Shown here: positions 35,101-43,585 of the stretch, piece by piece
Numbering within the stretch: position 1 is the stretch's first letter
Layout: the number at the start of each line of letters is the position of its first letter
The notes under the pieces: generated by a model
Told to the model about the DNA's origin: nothing
Seen by the model: the letters and a program-made list of their open reading frames with translations, nothing else
Database searches by the model: none
Translations under genes and position numbers: made by a program
Origin: Misgurnus anguillicaudatus
Lineage: Eukaryota; Chordata; Actinopteri; Cypriniformes; Cobitidae
Reading direction: 5' to 3'
DNA length: 64,000 nucleotides
NCBI RefSeq assembly: GCF_027580225.2
Contig: NC_073356.2
Coordinates: 2,976,001-3,040,000, forward strand

Positions 35101-38049
35101 CATGAAAAAACCACTGCCAGACAAATTCCTTCACTGCAACAGCACTAGACCTATATTGCAATTTTGGAATGCATAAACAGAAATACAAAAGAACAGAAAT
35201 TCCAGGCTGTTTTCTGCACTTAAGCCAATATCTTTGCCGTATTCTTCTTGTTTTTTTTGTACATTCTGCCACTCACAGCTGCGAAAATGCTTACGTCAGA
35301 ATTCGTCAAGTCGTAGCCTACAGTAAAATCTTGTCGTGTGTGACTGCATCCGAATTATTTTCGCATAAACTCACTCGTGTCGTGTGCGAGAGCTTACGAC
35401 GTTCCGACCGTCCGAGTTGGCACAGTGTACGCCCAGCTTAACGCAATGCTCTACCACTGAGGCTACATAAGAGACAAAGTGCCACCCAGCTTACAGATTC
35501 ACCCAATCAAAGTTGCTCAAAGTTAATAACTATTTAAAGGACTGGTTAAGAGATTAAGTTTGTAGTTATTGCTGTTGTACAGGTAATTGTTCAGCAATGT
35601 AGTAAGGCTATTATAATTATTTTTAAAAATCACAAGCATTTTATCAATAATGTCATGGCTTTGTAACTTTATAGTCGCATTACTACATTACAGCTTTTTT
35701 CTAAAGAATGGAAATACTAAGATTATAATAGTTTATATAGTTTATAAAAATATATATATATAGTAGAGAAATTGAAGAGTTTCGTTGCAAAACGAGATAA
35801 ATCTTTTTTTTAACATTTTTGTCAAAACATGTTTATTATTATGTTATCATGTTATTATTTTGTTTTATGGTGCTACTTAGCTGTATTTTTTTAAGTTATG
35901 AAGGTTTAAATCAAAACAAACCAACTGCAGTTGAATTGAAATGAATTGGAATGCACAACCAAAAAACGAGATTTCTGAACAATTAACAAAACGGTGGTTA
36001 TCTCGTTTTGCAACGAAACTCTTCAATTACAATCCCATAACAATATAATATTAAACCATTTGGTACGACCTCCACAGTCCAATGCATGCATATGAATTGC
36101 GTCCGGTTTCGGTTTATGCGTCAAAATCTGTTGCTTTTATTATTCCCTGCGCATCTGTTTGTGTATTATTTACAAATCCACACGCCTCCCCGTAAAAGCT
36201 ACAGGTGCTTAACTATGCTTGCGATGCTGGTGTCATAATTACCATTTTGAGCACCGCCGTCTTTCAAATCTGTAGTGTGGGTTAATTATTTGTGTGAGTA
36301 GATTAGATACAAAATCAATGCAGATGCAAAAGACACAAATTTGTGTGGCGCAATGTAAATGATGCCAACAATCAGTTTTTTTGCCTCCGATGCATTATCC
36401 GCACAAGTTAAAAAATTTCAAAAGCGGATAGTTAAATCCCGCAAGTTGTCTAGAGCGAGGAACGAGATATGAATTTATGTTGTACTGTGAACACAGCATA
36501 AAACAGGGTTCCCACGGGTCCTTGAAAGTTTGTGAATCTGGGGGGGAAATTCAAGGTCCTCTGAGAAGTAAAAAGTTCGAAAATATACATACATAGAAAC
36601 AGGTCATTGAAAGTGCTTGAATCTATTTTATTCAAGAAGTTTTCTGGGTAAAAAATCCATATTATTCCCTGTGTAGTGTAGGATAATATCATAAAAATTC
36701 TAGCATGCTAAACTGTTCGCTTTTAATGCTTATATCTTCTGTATGTGAATGTTGATTCATACCAAAATTATTTTTTGCATAGTTGTGTTTGACACATGAA
36801 AACGTCTCGGGTTATGTATGTAACTGTTGTTCCCTGAAGGGAACAAGACGCTGCGTCTTCCTTGCCATAAATCCTGCGTCCCTGTAACGCCGTCTTTGGC
36901 AATATTTCAAATAGCGATGTACTTCCTGGCTCTTGTGTCACCCTGTCTTTGTCGTTAAGCCTCATCATTGGTTGAATTTGATATACACATTCAGACGCAC
37001 TTACCCCTGAAAGTGTCACCGCTGTGACGCAGCGCAATTCCCTCAAAAGGGAACTGTAATAATGTATCTTAAAAGGTAACACGATGTAAACTTGCTCTCA
37101 CTTGAAATGTTTCCCCACATTTAGTCCTTCAATTTGAGGGTATTGGACCTGGAAAGTCCTTGAAAGGTCCTTGAATTTGAAATTAACTAAGGTGTGGGAA
37201 CCCTGATAAAGTGATGTTGCACTTTGCATTCGAAATGAAGGCTACTGTACTGTAGTTAAGTTTAATTTAGTTTAATTTTAGATGTATTTATTTAAAGTTA
37301 CCCATTTTAGTTTACATGTCAAATAAAGACAATTGCAATTAAAACAGTTTTTTCTTCTTAACATCTCACTGTTCATGTCCCCTAAGCATAGAATAATGTA
37401 AAAAAAAAAAAACTTTAATGGGCTAGAACCGTAAATCGTGGTTTGAAAACTGATGTATTGAACCATGGACTGTATTGTTACATCTGTAATATATATAGTA
37501 TATTATGCTGCTATAAACATCTGTAGATTATATTGGTGTCTGTCAAGAGATCCTTCTAAAAGTTACACAATGCACCTTTAACTAAGCCAGTAGAGCTATT
37601 TCATTTAATTTGTTTATTTTTGAGCCACCATTGACATTAAAGATTAGAGACAGAAATAATTGGGTCCAGCCTGTTTGACTGGAATGTGGTTTAATTCATT
37701 TAAATGAATGTGCTTTTATGAAATAGGAGGTTTGTGGCCACATAATGACCTATACTGTATTTACTGTATTTACTGTAAGAGCTTTACTCTCAACAATGAC
37801 TTTATTGTTTCATTTATGTAATACTGCAGCTCTTAGATTGGTGTTATAAATCCAAAGTACATTACAGAGAAACGTGTTGCAGCTCTTGACTATTTTGCAT
37901 GAACACTGTTAGTCTGATGCAGATATCTGTAATGATGTTTGTATTTTGCAGATACGTTTTCAGTGCACACTCAGAAGCTGTGCTTTTGTTGCGTAGCAGA
38001 ACCTGGTCTGGACCTTGACAATCCACCAGAGCCGGACAAAAACGATTAA
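19192..38049 (+). CDS. slc7a6: y+L-type amino acid transporter (SLC7A6/SLC7A7-like), complete, 8 coding exons
   Basis: Light chain of a heteromeric transporter that pairs with SLC3A2 (4F2hc) in the plasma membrane; the family exchanges cationic amino acids for neutral ones plus sodium. Exons: 19192-19627, 24056-24181, 24731-24875, 27563-27686, 30472-30672, 30776-30925, 32944-33127 and 37952-38049. All have GT/AG borders and matching phases, for 1464 nt and 487 residues. Substrate motif GSGIF at 31-35. Cys130 in FFPTCPAPY matches the cysteine that forms the disulfide with 4F2hc. YSGWDTLN at 218-225 is y+LAT-like (LAT1/LAT2 have YGGWN). [14 protein letters not shown] lies in exon 5. Human y+LAT proteins have 511-515 residues; the difference is a shorter N-terminus here. 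The C-terminus TQKLCFC is closer to SLC7A6 than SLC7A7, so paralogue choice is moderate. Confidence 0.94.
20066..20105. repeat. (TG)n microsatellite
   Basis: About 38 nt of TG dinucleotides adjoining the SINE head at 20106, probably grown from its tail (slc7a6 intron 1). Confidence 0.95.
20106..20172 (-). mobile_element. tRNA-derived SINE head
   Basis: On the minus strand: CTGTAGCTCAACTGGTAGAG (A box), TTAGCAGCACAAAAGG and GGGTTCGAACCC (perfect B box). The acceptor-stem ends do not pair, so it is a SINE promoter region and not a tRNA gene. Confidence 0.8.
20401..20772. mobile_element. PIF/Harbinger-type MITE with TAA duplication
   Basis: Termini GGGGCCGTGCACACCAAAGC and, inverted, GGGGCTGGACACACCAAAAC. 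TAA flanks at 20398-20400 and 20773-20775. 372 bp with no transposase. A diverged relative in the opposite orientation is at 63217-63500. Confidence 0.85.
20800..20993. repeat. large hairpin (inverted repeat, arms about 60 bp)
   Basis: Arm 20800-20863 (includes ACAAAGCCGTAGTTCACTGA) pairs with 20930-20993 (TCAGTGAACTACGGCTTTGT) with a few mismatches around a 66-nt loop. Probably a small MITE. Confidence 0.85.
21000..22020. other. slc7a6 intron 1, nothing recognised
   Basis: Unique-looking AT-rich sequence. Confidence 0.5.
22024..22790. mobile_element. inverted-repeat DNA element
   Basis: Left arm (AGTACCCCACCGTTTAG, GTTTGGGTCGGGTCAGCT) is mirrored at the right (GCTGACCCAAACTAAACC, ATGGGGTACC). 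CTTTTCCATTGCATAG at the left also has a partner, CCCAATGGAAAAGC. No coding capacity. Confidence 0.7.
22913..23600. mobile_element. PIF/Harbinger-type MITE with TTA duplication
   Basis: Left end GGGTGGGTTGCACCAACAAG and inverted right end AGGTGGGTTGCACCAACAAG match over about 24 bp. TTA lies on both sides (22910-22912, 23601-23603). Internal ACC/GGTTTAAA repeats also pair. 688 bp, non-coding. Confidence 0.88.
24056..24181 (+). CDS. slc7a6: slc7a6 coding exon 2
   Basis: Acceptor TTTCTCAG, donor GTACG, phase 1 to phase 1. Encodes residues 146-187, [13 protein letters not shown] and a hydrophobic segment ([17 protein letters not shown]), matching the family's fifth membrane-segment region. Confidence 0.93.
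24731..24875 (+). CDS. slc7a6: slc7a6 coding exon 3
   Basis: Acceptor TGCCACAG, donor GTTTAC (weak after +2), phase 1 to phase 2. Encodes residues 188-235, including [20 protein letters not shown], the most y+LAT-diagnostic block. A fold-back transposon begins 43 bp past this exon. Confidence 0.93.
24919..26935. mobile_element. fold-back element with about 150-bp terminal inverted repeats
   Basis: Arms 24919-25066 and 26788-26935 are inverted copies, more than 90% identical by eye, both beginning AAGAGTTTGGTTCCAAAACG. The interior holds no transposase. It contains what looks like the end of another element (GTCTCGTCACACCCCTAG, about 26626-26643). It fills most of slc7a6 intron 3. Confidence 0.88.
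27000..27560. other. slc7a6 intron 3 remainder, nothing recognised
   Basis: AT-rich unique-looking DNA. Confidence 0.5.
27563..27686 (+). CDS. slc7a6: slc7a6 coding exon 4
   Basis: Acceptor TACTAAAG, donor GTAAGA, phase 2 to phase 0. Encodes residues 236-277 ([20 protein letters not shown] and onward), covering a membrane helix. Not visible as a free open frame; recovered from splice borders and family order. Confidence 0.93.
28571..29958 (+). mobile_element. CAGGGTTCCCAC-family copy split by another element
   Basis: Left part: GGTCCTTAAAATCCTTGAAA, GTTTGTGAATCTGAG, CCCTGTGTAGTGTAGGATGA. Right part (29791-29958): GTAACAATGTATCTTACAAG, GGACCTGGAAAGTC, AAGGTCCTTGAATT. The terminal CAGGG blocks are eroded. 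The two parts are separated by the insertion at 28872-29789. Confidence 0.75.
28872..29789. mobile_element. inverted-repeat element nested in the 28.6-kb repeat
   Basis: Left end CTGGGTATTTCTCAGATTAA and inverted right end CTGGGTATTTCCCAGAATAT are partners. The interior is AT-rich and non-coding. The host family has no such sequence at this point in the copies at 36.5 and 40.5 kb. Confidence 0.7.
30083..30234. mobile_element. short TTAA-type MITE (AAGGAATAGTT family)
   Basis: Left end AAGGAATAGTTTGCTCCAAA and right end TTGGGGTGAACTATTCC are inverted partners; TTAA remains on the right (30235-30238). A relative lies at 41644-41875. Confidence 0.75.
30472..30672 (+). CDS. slc7a6: slc7a6 coding exon 5
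   Basis: Acceptor CATCCAG, donor GTAAGA, phase 0 at both ends. Encodes residues 278-344 with [20 protein letters not shown] and [20 protein letters not shown], among the most conserved segments of the LAT family. Confidence 0.95.
30776..30925 (+). CDS. slc7a6: slc7a6 coding exon 6
   Basis: Acceptor CCCTCCAG, donor GTGAGA, phase 0. Encodes residues 345-394, including [20 protein letters not shown] and [10 protein letters not shown]. The intron before it is only 103 bp. Confidence 0.95.
30926..32900. other. slc7a6 intron 6, nothing recognised
   Basis: Very AT-rich (TAAATAAATT-like stretches near 31140-31450) with no supported gene or transposon ends. Confidence 0.5.
32904..32941. repeat. (TG)n tract forming the 3' splice region of slc7a6 exon 7
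   Basis: Alternating TG with one TTTG interruption, running to within 2 nt of the acceptor TAG at 32941-32943. Confidence 0.95.
32944..33127 (+). CDS. slc7a6: slc7a6 coding exon 7
   Basis: Residues 395-455 ([20 protein letters not shown] and onward), the last membrane helices. Donor GTAAGC, phase 1. The acceptor TAG directly follows a (TG)n run (32904-32941) instead of an ordinary pyrimidine tract. Confidence 0.93.
33289..35475 (-). mobile_element. tRNA-derived SINE split by a Harbinger-type element
   Basis: Right piece (35439-35475), minus strand: TGTAGCCTCAGTGGTAGAGC, the A-box end of the SINE. Left piece (33289-33384): GGGAACACACATGATGATAA and a tail TTCTGCCAAAATCATAAATG, as in cyprinid SINEs. 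The insertion falls between the two promoter halves. Confidence 0.8.
33385..35438. mobile_element. 2-kb PIF/Harbinger-type element, no transposase
   Basis: Termini AGGCGGGCGTACACGGTGC (left) and, inverted, AGCTGGGCGTACACTGTGC. TAA on both sides (33382-33384 and 35439-35441). The ends are GC-rich with repeated TCGCA/TACGA motifs; the interior is AT-rich without an open frame of transposase size. Confidence 0.85.
35771..36027. mobile_element. MITE with perfect 30-bp inverted termini
   Basis: 35771-35800 and 35998-36027 are exact reverse complements, beginning ATTGAAGAGTTTCGTTGCAA. 257 bp, AT-rich interior. The terminal consensus is close to that of the 24919-26935 element. Confidence 0.93.
36504..37205 (+). 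mobile_element. CAGGGTTCCCAC-family element, both ends present
   Basis: Starts CAGGGTTCCCACGGGTCCTT and ends GTGTGGGAACCCTG, giving a 12-bp exact inverted terminus. ATAAA lies on both sides. Interrupted at 36804-37050 by another element. Confidence 0.85.
36804..37050. mobile_element. MITE nested in the 36.5-kb element
   Basis: GTTCCCTGAAGGGAACAAGA with GACGCTGCGTC near the left end and GACGCAGCGCAATTCCCTCA near the right are inverted partners. The host copies at 29.8 and 40.8 kb lack this block. Confidence 0.75.
37206..37951. other. slc7a6 intron 7 remainder, nothing recognised
   Basis: AT-rich, no supported features. Confidence 0.5.
37952..38049 (+). CDS. slc7a6: slc7a6 coding exon 8 (C-terminus and stop)
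   Basis: Acceptor TATTTTGCAG, first codon completed as Asp456, then [20 protein letters not shown] and an acidic tail to TAA at 38047-38049. The TQ-LCFC pattern resembles the SLC7A6 C-terminus. Confidence 0.93.
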
Positions 38050-39660
38050 ACACAGACTCCAAAGGAATCTAATCCAAGAAAGCCGGATTTTCCAGACCTC
38101 TTGGAAAATAAGCCAAAACTCAAGACAGAACCTCGTGTTTGCAATGCACAAGGAACAGAGAGACGGATGTGTGTAAAGATTAGGATTGAAACACAAACAC
38201 ACCTCTTATGCCTCAGGCCTTTGACTTCACACATGTGATGTGTCATCAGTTTAGTGGACCAAACAGAGATGAATATAATTCAGTAACACTTTACAATAAG
38301 GTTGCATTTGTTAAATCACAATGAACCGACATGAACAATTCCATTGACATTAACTCGTAGTAGTGCTGACAAACTACTATATTTATTGTTTACTGTTAGC
38401 TTATCTATTAGCAAATGTTAACAAATACAACTTTATTGTAAAGTGCTACCAATCATTTATTAAGACTTTAAACAAGGCTGTGAAAGTGATTTTAATATGA
38501 TGTTTTGTTTTAAGGTTCAGTATCTGATGGTCTTGTATGTTTGGATTAGTTCTCCTTCACTGCATTGGTCTTCTGCAAGGCTCCATACTGAACATTATAA
38601 CGTTTATAAAATCACTACAAATCAGCCGTATGCGTGCTGTAAGAAGATCAACACTTTTGTGTCGTTTACTGATTTTGAGAGTAATTGTTTGCTTGGCAAG
38701 ATGAAGGATTGTGTTACATTGGTACAGACAAGCCATATATTTTTACAAAGTTTATTTGGCCTTAAAAGCTTTATAGGGGCCTTGTCTGTCTTTTTTTCTT
38801 CTTTGTGCAGCCTAGATATACATAGGTGTTTTTAGTTTCAGGTTTCAGGTTTTTTTATGATTTGTTTACTGACATTTTAATATGATTTATATGTGTGCCT
38901 ATTTTTAAGGAGATTACAATGTATTTTTATGCTGGATAATTTCTCAAGGCCCTATAGGAATAGCATGAGTGTGGTCTGTAACTGCAGGAATTCTGTTATA
39001 TGACACCACTGTCAATGATTTTAGGAATTTCAACATAATGCATCATATCTGTCATATAGGACCAGTAATAGACAGACTCTAGTTTGAAGTTTATGGGCAG
39101 AAAGGCAATGTTTAAAATCGGTTTTAGATGATGTTTACACAGTTGTTTAATGAAATGTATGCAGGTTACTGTATACCTTACTGTTGTCATGCACATATAT
39201 CACTGTAAACCGCTGTACTTTATTATATTTTTAAAGTGCTGATCATTCCTACACCAAAGAATGACTGACAGGAACAGTAGTTTATGCATCTTAAATGTAC
39301 AGCAGTACCTCCTGTAACTGCTGTTGTTATATTGTTGAGGTCCAACACTTGGTTCCATTTTGTTTAAGTTACCAGGTTTTTTTAATCTGATTTGGATATG
39401 TTCTTCCATGTTTATTGTAGTCAGCAGATAAGGATGGCATTTTTATCAAACATGATGTTCAGTGTGGTTGTTGACTTTTCCACTTTCTCTTACTTAAATA
39501 CTGTATGTGCCTTATCTAGTTCTTGTTCTATGGCCAAAACAATCAAATTTCCACATGTCAGGTAAATTTTAGGAACCTATTCTCTATTTACATTCATGAG
39601 AGGTTTACTATGATTATTTATTTCACTGATGCAAAATTGTACCCACCAATTCACAATAAA
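38050..39660 (+). other. slc7a6: slc7a6 3' UTR with polyadenylation signal
   Basis: No further coding sequence follows the stop. The first good AATAAA with an AT-rich context is at 39655-39660 (ACAATAAACATTC). The 3' end is inferred. The UTR contains a MITE at 38282-38450. Confidence 0.55.
38282..38450. mobile_element. inverted-repeat MITE within the slc7a6 3' UTR
   Basis: Left end GTAACACTTTACAATAAGGT and right end ACTTTATTGTAAAGTGCTAC are inverted partners, with TTTGTTAA/TTAACAAA continuing the pairing. About 169 bp, able to fold into a long hairpin. Confidence 0.8.
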
Positions 39661-39725
39661 CATTCAAAATGAATTTTGTGGTTACCTCCTTTTAAATCTC
39701 TGTTTGTTATGTTGAGCATCATTAA

Positions 39726-40205
39726 AGGGGTCATGGCATGGAAATCTGACTTTGTTAGTGAGTCCCCAGTGCTTCTGTCAACCTAGAAAATGTGAAAAAG
39801 ATCAACCCAGTAACTTAGTTTTGGTAAACCATTCTCTACAAGCACATGAAAAAATAGGTCGTTGAAATTTGGGTCTCCTTATGATGTCATAAGGAGCTCT
39901 TATTATAATAATACCACCCCTTAATCTGCACTATCCAACCACAGCACTGCCATTCAGTGCAGAGAAAAGCACAATTGAGTTTGAATTGCAACAAACCACC
40001 TCAGTGTTTGAATTTCATCAGCTCATTTGCATTTTAAAGGACACACCCAAAATGGCACATATTTGCTCACACCTACAAAGTGGCAATTTTAACATGCTAT
40101 AATAAATTATTTATGTGGTATTTTGAGCTAAAACTTCACATTCATACTCTGGGGACACCAAAGATTTATTTGACATCTTAAAAAAAGTCTTATGCCATGG
40201 TCCCT
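39726..40205 (+). mobile_element. complete TTAA-type MITE
   Basis: Left end AAGGGGTCATGGCATGG and inverted right end AAGGGACCATGGCATAAG, with TTAA at 39722-39725 and 40206-40209. 480 bp, non-coding. TTAA duplication marks piggyBac or Kolobok relatives; I cannot choose between them. Further copies: 2453, 12528 and 61705. Confidence 0.88.
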
Positions 40206-40494
40206 TTAACGCCTTTGGTTAAGGAATTTTCAAAATCATTATTATTTGGAACATAATGGACTTAATGGTGTTATACGATCAATTTTGATCCAGTATGAGA
40301 AAGATGGCGATACAACCCCTCATCATAATACAATCTAGCTTAGTGTTTCTCAGGCAAGCCGGGACCTCAAAATTATTTAAAATAAGACAAAAGCATTAAA
40401 ATAAGATACAAGAAGTAAAAACCTAGATATTTGTTAGGGTTATGTTTTAAAAATATATATATTTTTAATTATGTTGAGCTCTAGAATATTTAAT

Positions 40495-41488
40495 CAGGGT
40501 TCCCACGGGTCCTTGAAATCCTTGAAAGTTTGTGAATCTTGGGGGGAAAATCAAGGCCCTGGAAAGTTTTTAAAAATAAACCTAAATAAAGATATATAAA
40601 TACAGGTCACTATTTTGTGCAATAAGTTTTCTGGAAAAAATAAATCCATATTATTCCCTGTGTAGCGTAGGATGATGCCATAAAAATCCTAGACACTTTT
40701 TAGCACACATGCTAAACTGTTTTGAATGCTTATATGTTCTGTATGCGAATTTTTATCCAAATCAAAATGCTTTTTGCATAGTTGTGATTGACTCATTAAA
40801 ACTGTAACAATATACACGCACCTAAAGGATTATTATTATTATTATTATTAACACCTGTTCAATTTCTCATTAATGCAATGATGTAATGGTGTGGGGGAAG
40901 TTTTCTTGGCACACTTTAGGCCCCTTAGTGCCAATTGTGCATCGTTTAAATGCCACGGCCTACCTGAGCATTGTTTCTGACCATGTCCATCCCTTTATGA
41001 CCACCATGAACTCATCCTCTGATGTCTACTTCCAACAGGATAATGCACCATGTCACAAAGTTTGAATTATTTAAAATTGGTTTCTTGAACATGACAATGA
41101 GTTCACTGTACCTCACAGTCGCCAGATCTCAACCCAATAGAGCATCTTTGGGATGTGGTGGAACGGGAGCTTTTGCATCCCACAAATCTCCATCAACTGC
41201 AAGATGCTATCCTATCAATATGGGCCAACATTTCTAAAGAATGCTTTCAGCACCTTGTTGAATCAATGCCACGTAGAATTAAGGCACTTCTGAAGGCGAA
41301 AGGGGGTCAAACACAGTTTTAGTATGGTGTTCCTAATAATCCTTTAGGTGAGTGTATCTAACAAGGTTACACAATGTTCTCACTTAAAAAATGTCTGCAC
41401 ATCAAGGACTTAAATTTGAGGGTATTGGACCTGGAAAGTCTTTGAAATGTCCTTGAATTTGAAGTTAGCCCAGGTGTGGGGTACCCTG
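40495..41488 (+). mobile_element. CAGGGTTCCCAC-family element split by a Tc1 derivative
   Basis: Starts CAGGGTTCCCACGGGTCCTT and ends GTGTGGGGTACCCTG. TTTAAT flanks both sides (40489-40494, 41489-41494), suggesting a 6-bp duplication. The insertion at 40815-41354 falls between its two halves. Confidence 0.85.
40815..41354 (+). mobile_element. internally deleted Tc1 derivative
   Basis: Termini CACGCACCTAAAGGATTATT and the inverted AGGTGAGTG end, TA on both sides (40813-40814, 41355-41356). The right 480 bp matches the C-terminal transposase half of the 17517-18715 element; the N-terminal two thirds are gone. An (ATT)n run has expanded inside the left terminus. Confidence 0.9.
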
Positions 41489-41643
41489 TTTAATTGTATA
41501 GTAAATGTGAATAAGGGGGCTTTAAATATTATGGTGAACAATGTGGGGCTTAAAGTTGATAATCTTTGAAATCTTCTGTGTTGAGATTAATAAAGAAGCC
41601 CACAAGGGGGCAATATAGGGCTACAATGTTTAATTCCCTTTAA

Positions 41644-41875
41644 AGAGAGAGTTTACCCAAAAACTGTTCATGAGCCCCATTCAATTCCATAATATTATTT
41701 TCCTACTTTGGATGTGAATGGAGCTCATGATTGGTTTGGTTTCAAAATTTTTCAAAATATTTTCCTTCGTGTTCATCAGAACAAAGAAATGTATAGGCTA
41801 CAACAGTAGTTTGTAACAACGTGAGAGTCAGAAAACGATGACAGAAGTTTCATTTTTTTTAGGTGAACTATTCCT
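41644..41875. mobile_element. short TTAA-type MITE (AAGGAATAGTT family)
   Basis: Left AGAGAGAGTTTACCCAAAAA, right TTAGGTGAACTATTCCT, inverted partners, with TTAA at both ends (41640-41643, 41876-41879). A very common fish repeat pattern. Confidence 0.85.
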
Positions 41876-42398
41876 TTAAAGTAATTGTTATAACAACTTT
41901 TAAGTTTTTAATTAATTTAGTGCAGTTGAATTGAGTTGAATTTGTTTTAACACGAAAGTCTTTATTACTTCATGTTTAACTTAATCTCTGATGAGACACA
42001 ATGTTAAATTCACAAACACCAATAAAAACACATCATCTAAGACTCAAAGAGACGTGATGATGTGCGTGTCTGGTAGAAGATGAGTAGAGTCACATTTCAT
42101 TGTGTTCATGGATAGGTGCTGCTCTCTGGATCAGTGTAAGCTCAGTGCTATCTGTGTGTCAGAGCCACCGATGGAGTTGGGTTTCCCTAACTCATGCATA
42201 AAACATGGATCTTAGCCAATGCGAGCAGACGTTTAGAGACGAGAGACATCCACGGCGAACCTTCCAGAGTCCACTACAAAACATCGGACGAAGACCCGTA
42301 TGGGGCCAGATCTTGCCTTGGATATGAGCTCATGGTCGGGGAAAGTTTGGGCTGACGCTGATCGATGACTTCCTGTGGTCAAAATCTGGCGTGCTACT

Positions 42399-42474
42399 AT
42401 GGAGCTGTCACGAAGACTGCACTGGATGCGCAACCGGCCATGGAGGCCCCGGGCCCGTCACAGGAAGTTCAGCC
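42399..42474 (+). other. candidate first coding exon, unidentified
   Basis: ATG with A at -3 and G at +4 opens 25 codons rich in Arg (MELSRRLHWMRNRPWRPRAR) and ends at a GTGAGTG donor (42475). It lies in an unusually GC-rich patch. I do not recognise the peptide and found no partner exon with matching phase nearby. Confidence 0.25.
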
Positions 42475-42479
42475 GTGAG

Positions 42480-43250
42480 TGTGAGATGTTGTGTTTGTGT
42501 GAAATATCAGGGTAGTAAAGAAGCAGCACTTTGAATGCTGACCAGACTCTCAGTTTAGTGATGTCACTAAATGGTCCCATATTTGATCTGAGTGCGTCAT
42601 CCACAATGTTTTTGTGTCTGAAATGTACTTCTGTATTCAGTATTCTGAATACGTCTGTAGTTATCTGCACGGCTCGCATCTGTGTGTGAACAGGAGGTGT
42701 GAAGGCACATAATGTTCACAATAGCCATCTTCTAGTCTCCGCTCCACTCGGAGATAAACACCATGGGTGTGCGGGATCGAGTGTTGGTCATGCTGTGCTC
42801 TGATTGGCTGAGGGCCAGCGCCGCTGATCATGGCTGGTGATGCGAGGAAGAGGCCTTAGATGTGTTTATCAGTTAATGGAAGGCATTTTTTAGCAGCCGA
42901 ACAGTAGTTTGCATTATTTCAATACATTTTAGATGTAAACAGTCTATCTGTGGTGTTCATGTGAAAACCTTGAATACGAATCAATAACACAATACAGGTA
43001 ATGGAGTGTATAATGGGCTATATATTGAGAAATGTTGAAACCAATAATAGTTATTTATAAAGATTAAAAGTGAGTAAGCAAATCAGATAATCTCAATTTT
43101 GTCTTGTAATAAACTATTACACAACTTGTAACCATTACAAGATCTTTGTGACATTCGTGCTTTGGATTAGTGGATATTTTAATAGCAGTTATGGGTCTGG
43201 TAAGGATCAGAAATTGGGATAAAAATATAATTAGTCTGGTATGTAAATAG
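42480..43250. other. intergenic, nothing recognised
   Basis: No supported gene or transposon ends. Confidence 0.5.
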
Positions 43251-43262
43251 TGGAGTCTACAT

Positions 43263-43430
43263 CAGTGCTTCTCAAACTGGGGGCCCATTTTATAAAATTG
43301 TGTGTAATTAAAATTAAGAAAAATAAGGCAGCACTACATTGTATAATTTAATATTTTTTTGTTTAATTCAAACGTTTTTCAATGTTTTATGTCATACATT
43401 TTCACGCCCAAAAAAGTTTGAGAACCACTG
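43263..43430. mobile_element. hAT-type MITE
   Basis: Left CAGTGCTTCTCAAACTGGGG and right AAAGTTTGAGAACCACTG are inverted partners. The 8-bp flanks GTCTACAT and GTCTACAC differ at one base. 168 bp, non-coding. Confidence 0.88.
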
Positions 43431-43585
43431 GTCTACACTAATATTGTATGCGAAAAATAAAACCTCACTGTGTGTGACAGAAAGCAAAAGAGATCATATG
43501 ATAGCGAAAAAATAAAGCCAAACACTGAGTAGTGTGTCTGCACAGAGCAAAGTTGAACAGAGTTTACAGTAAATGATGCCGTTTA

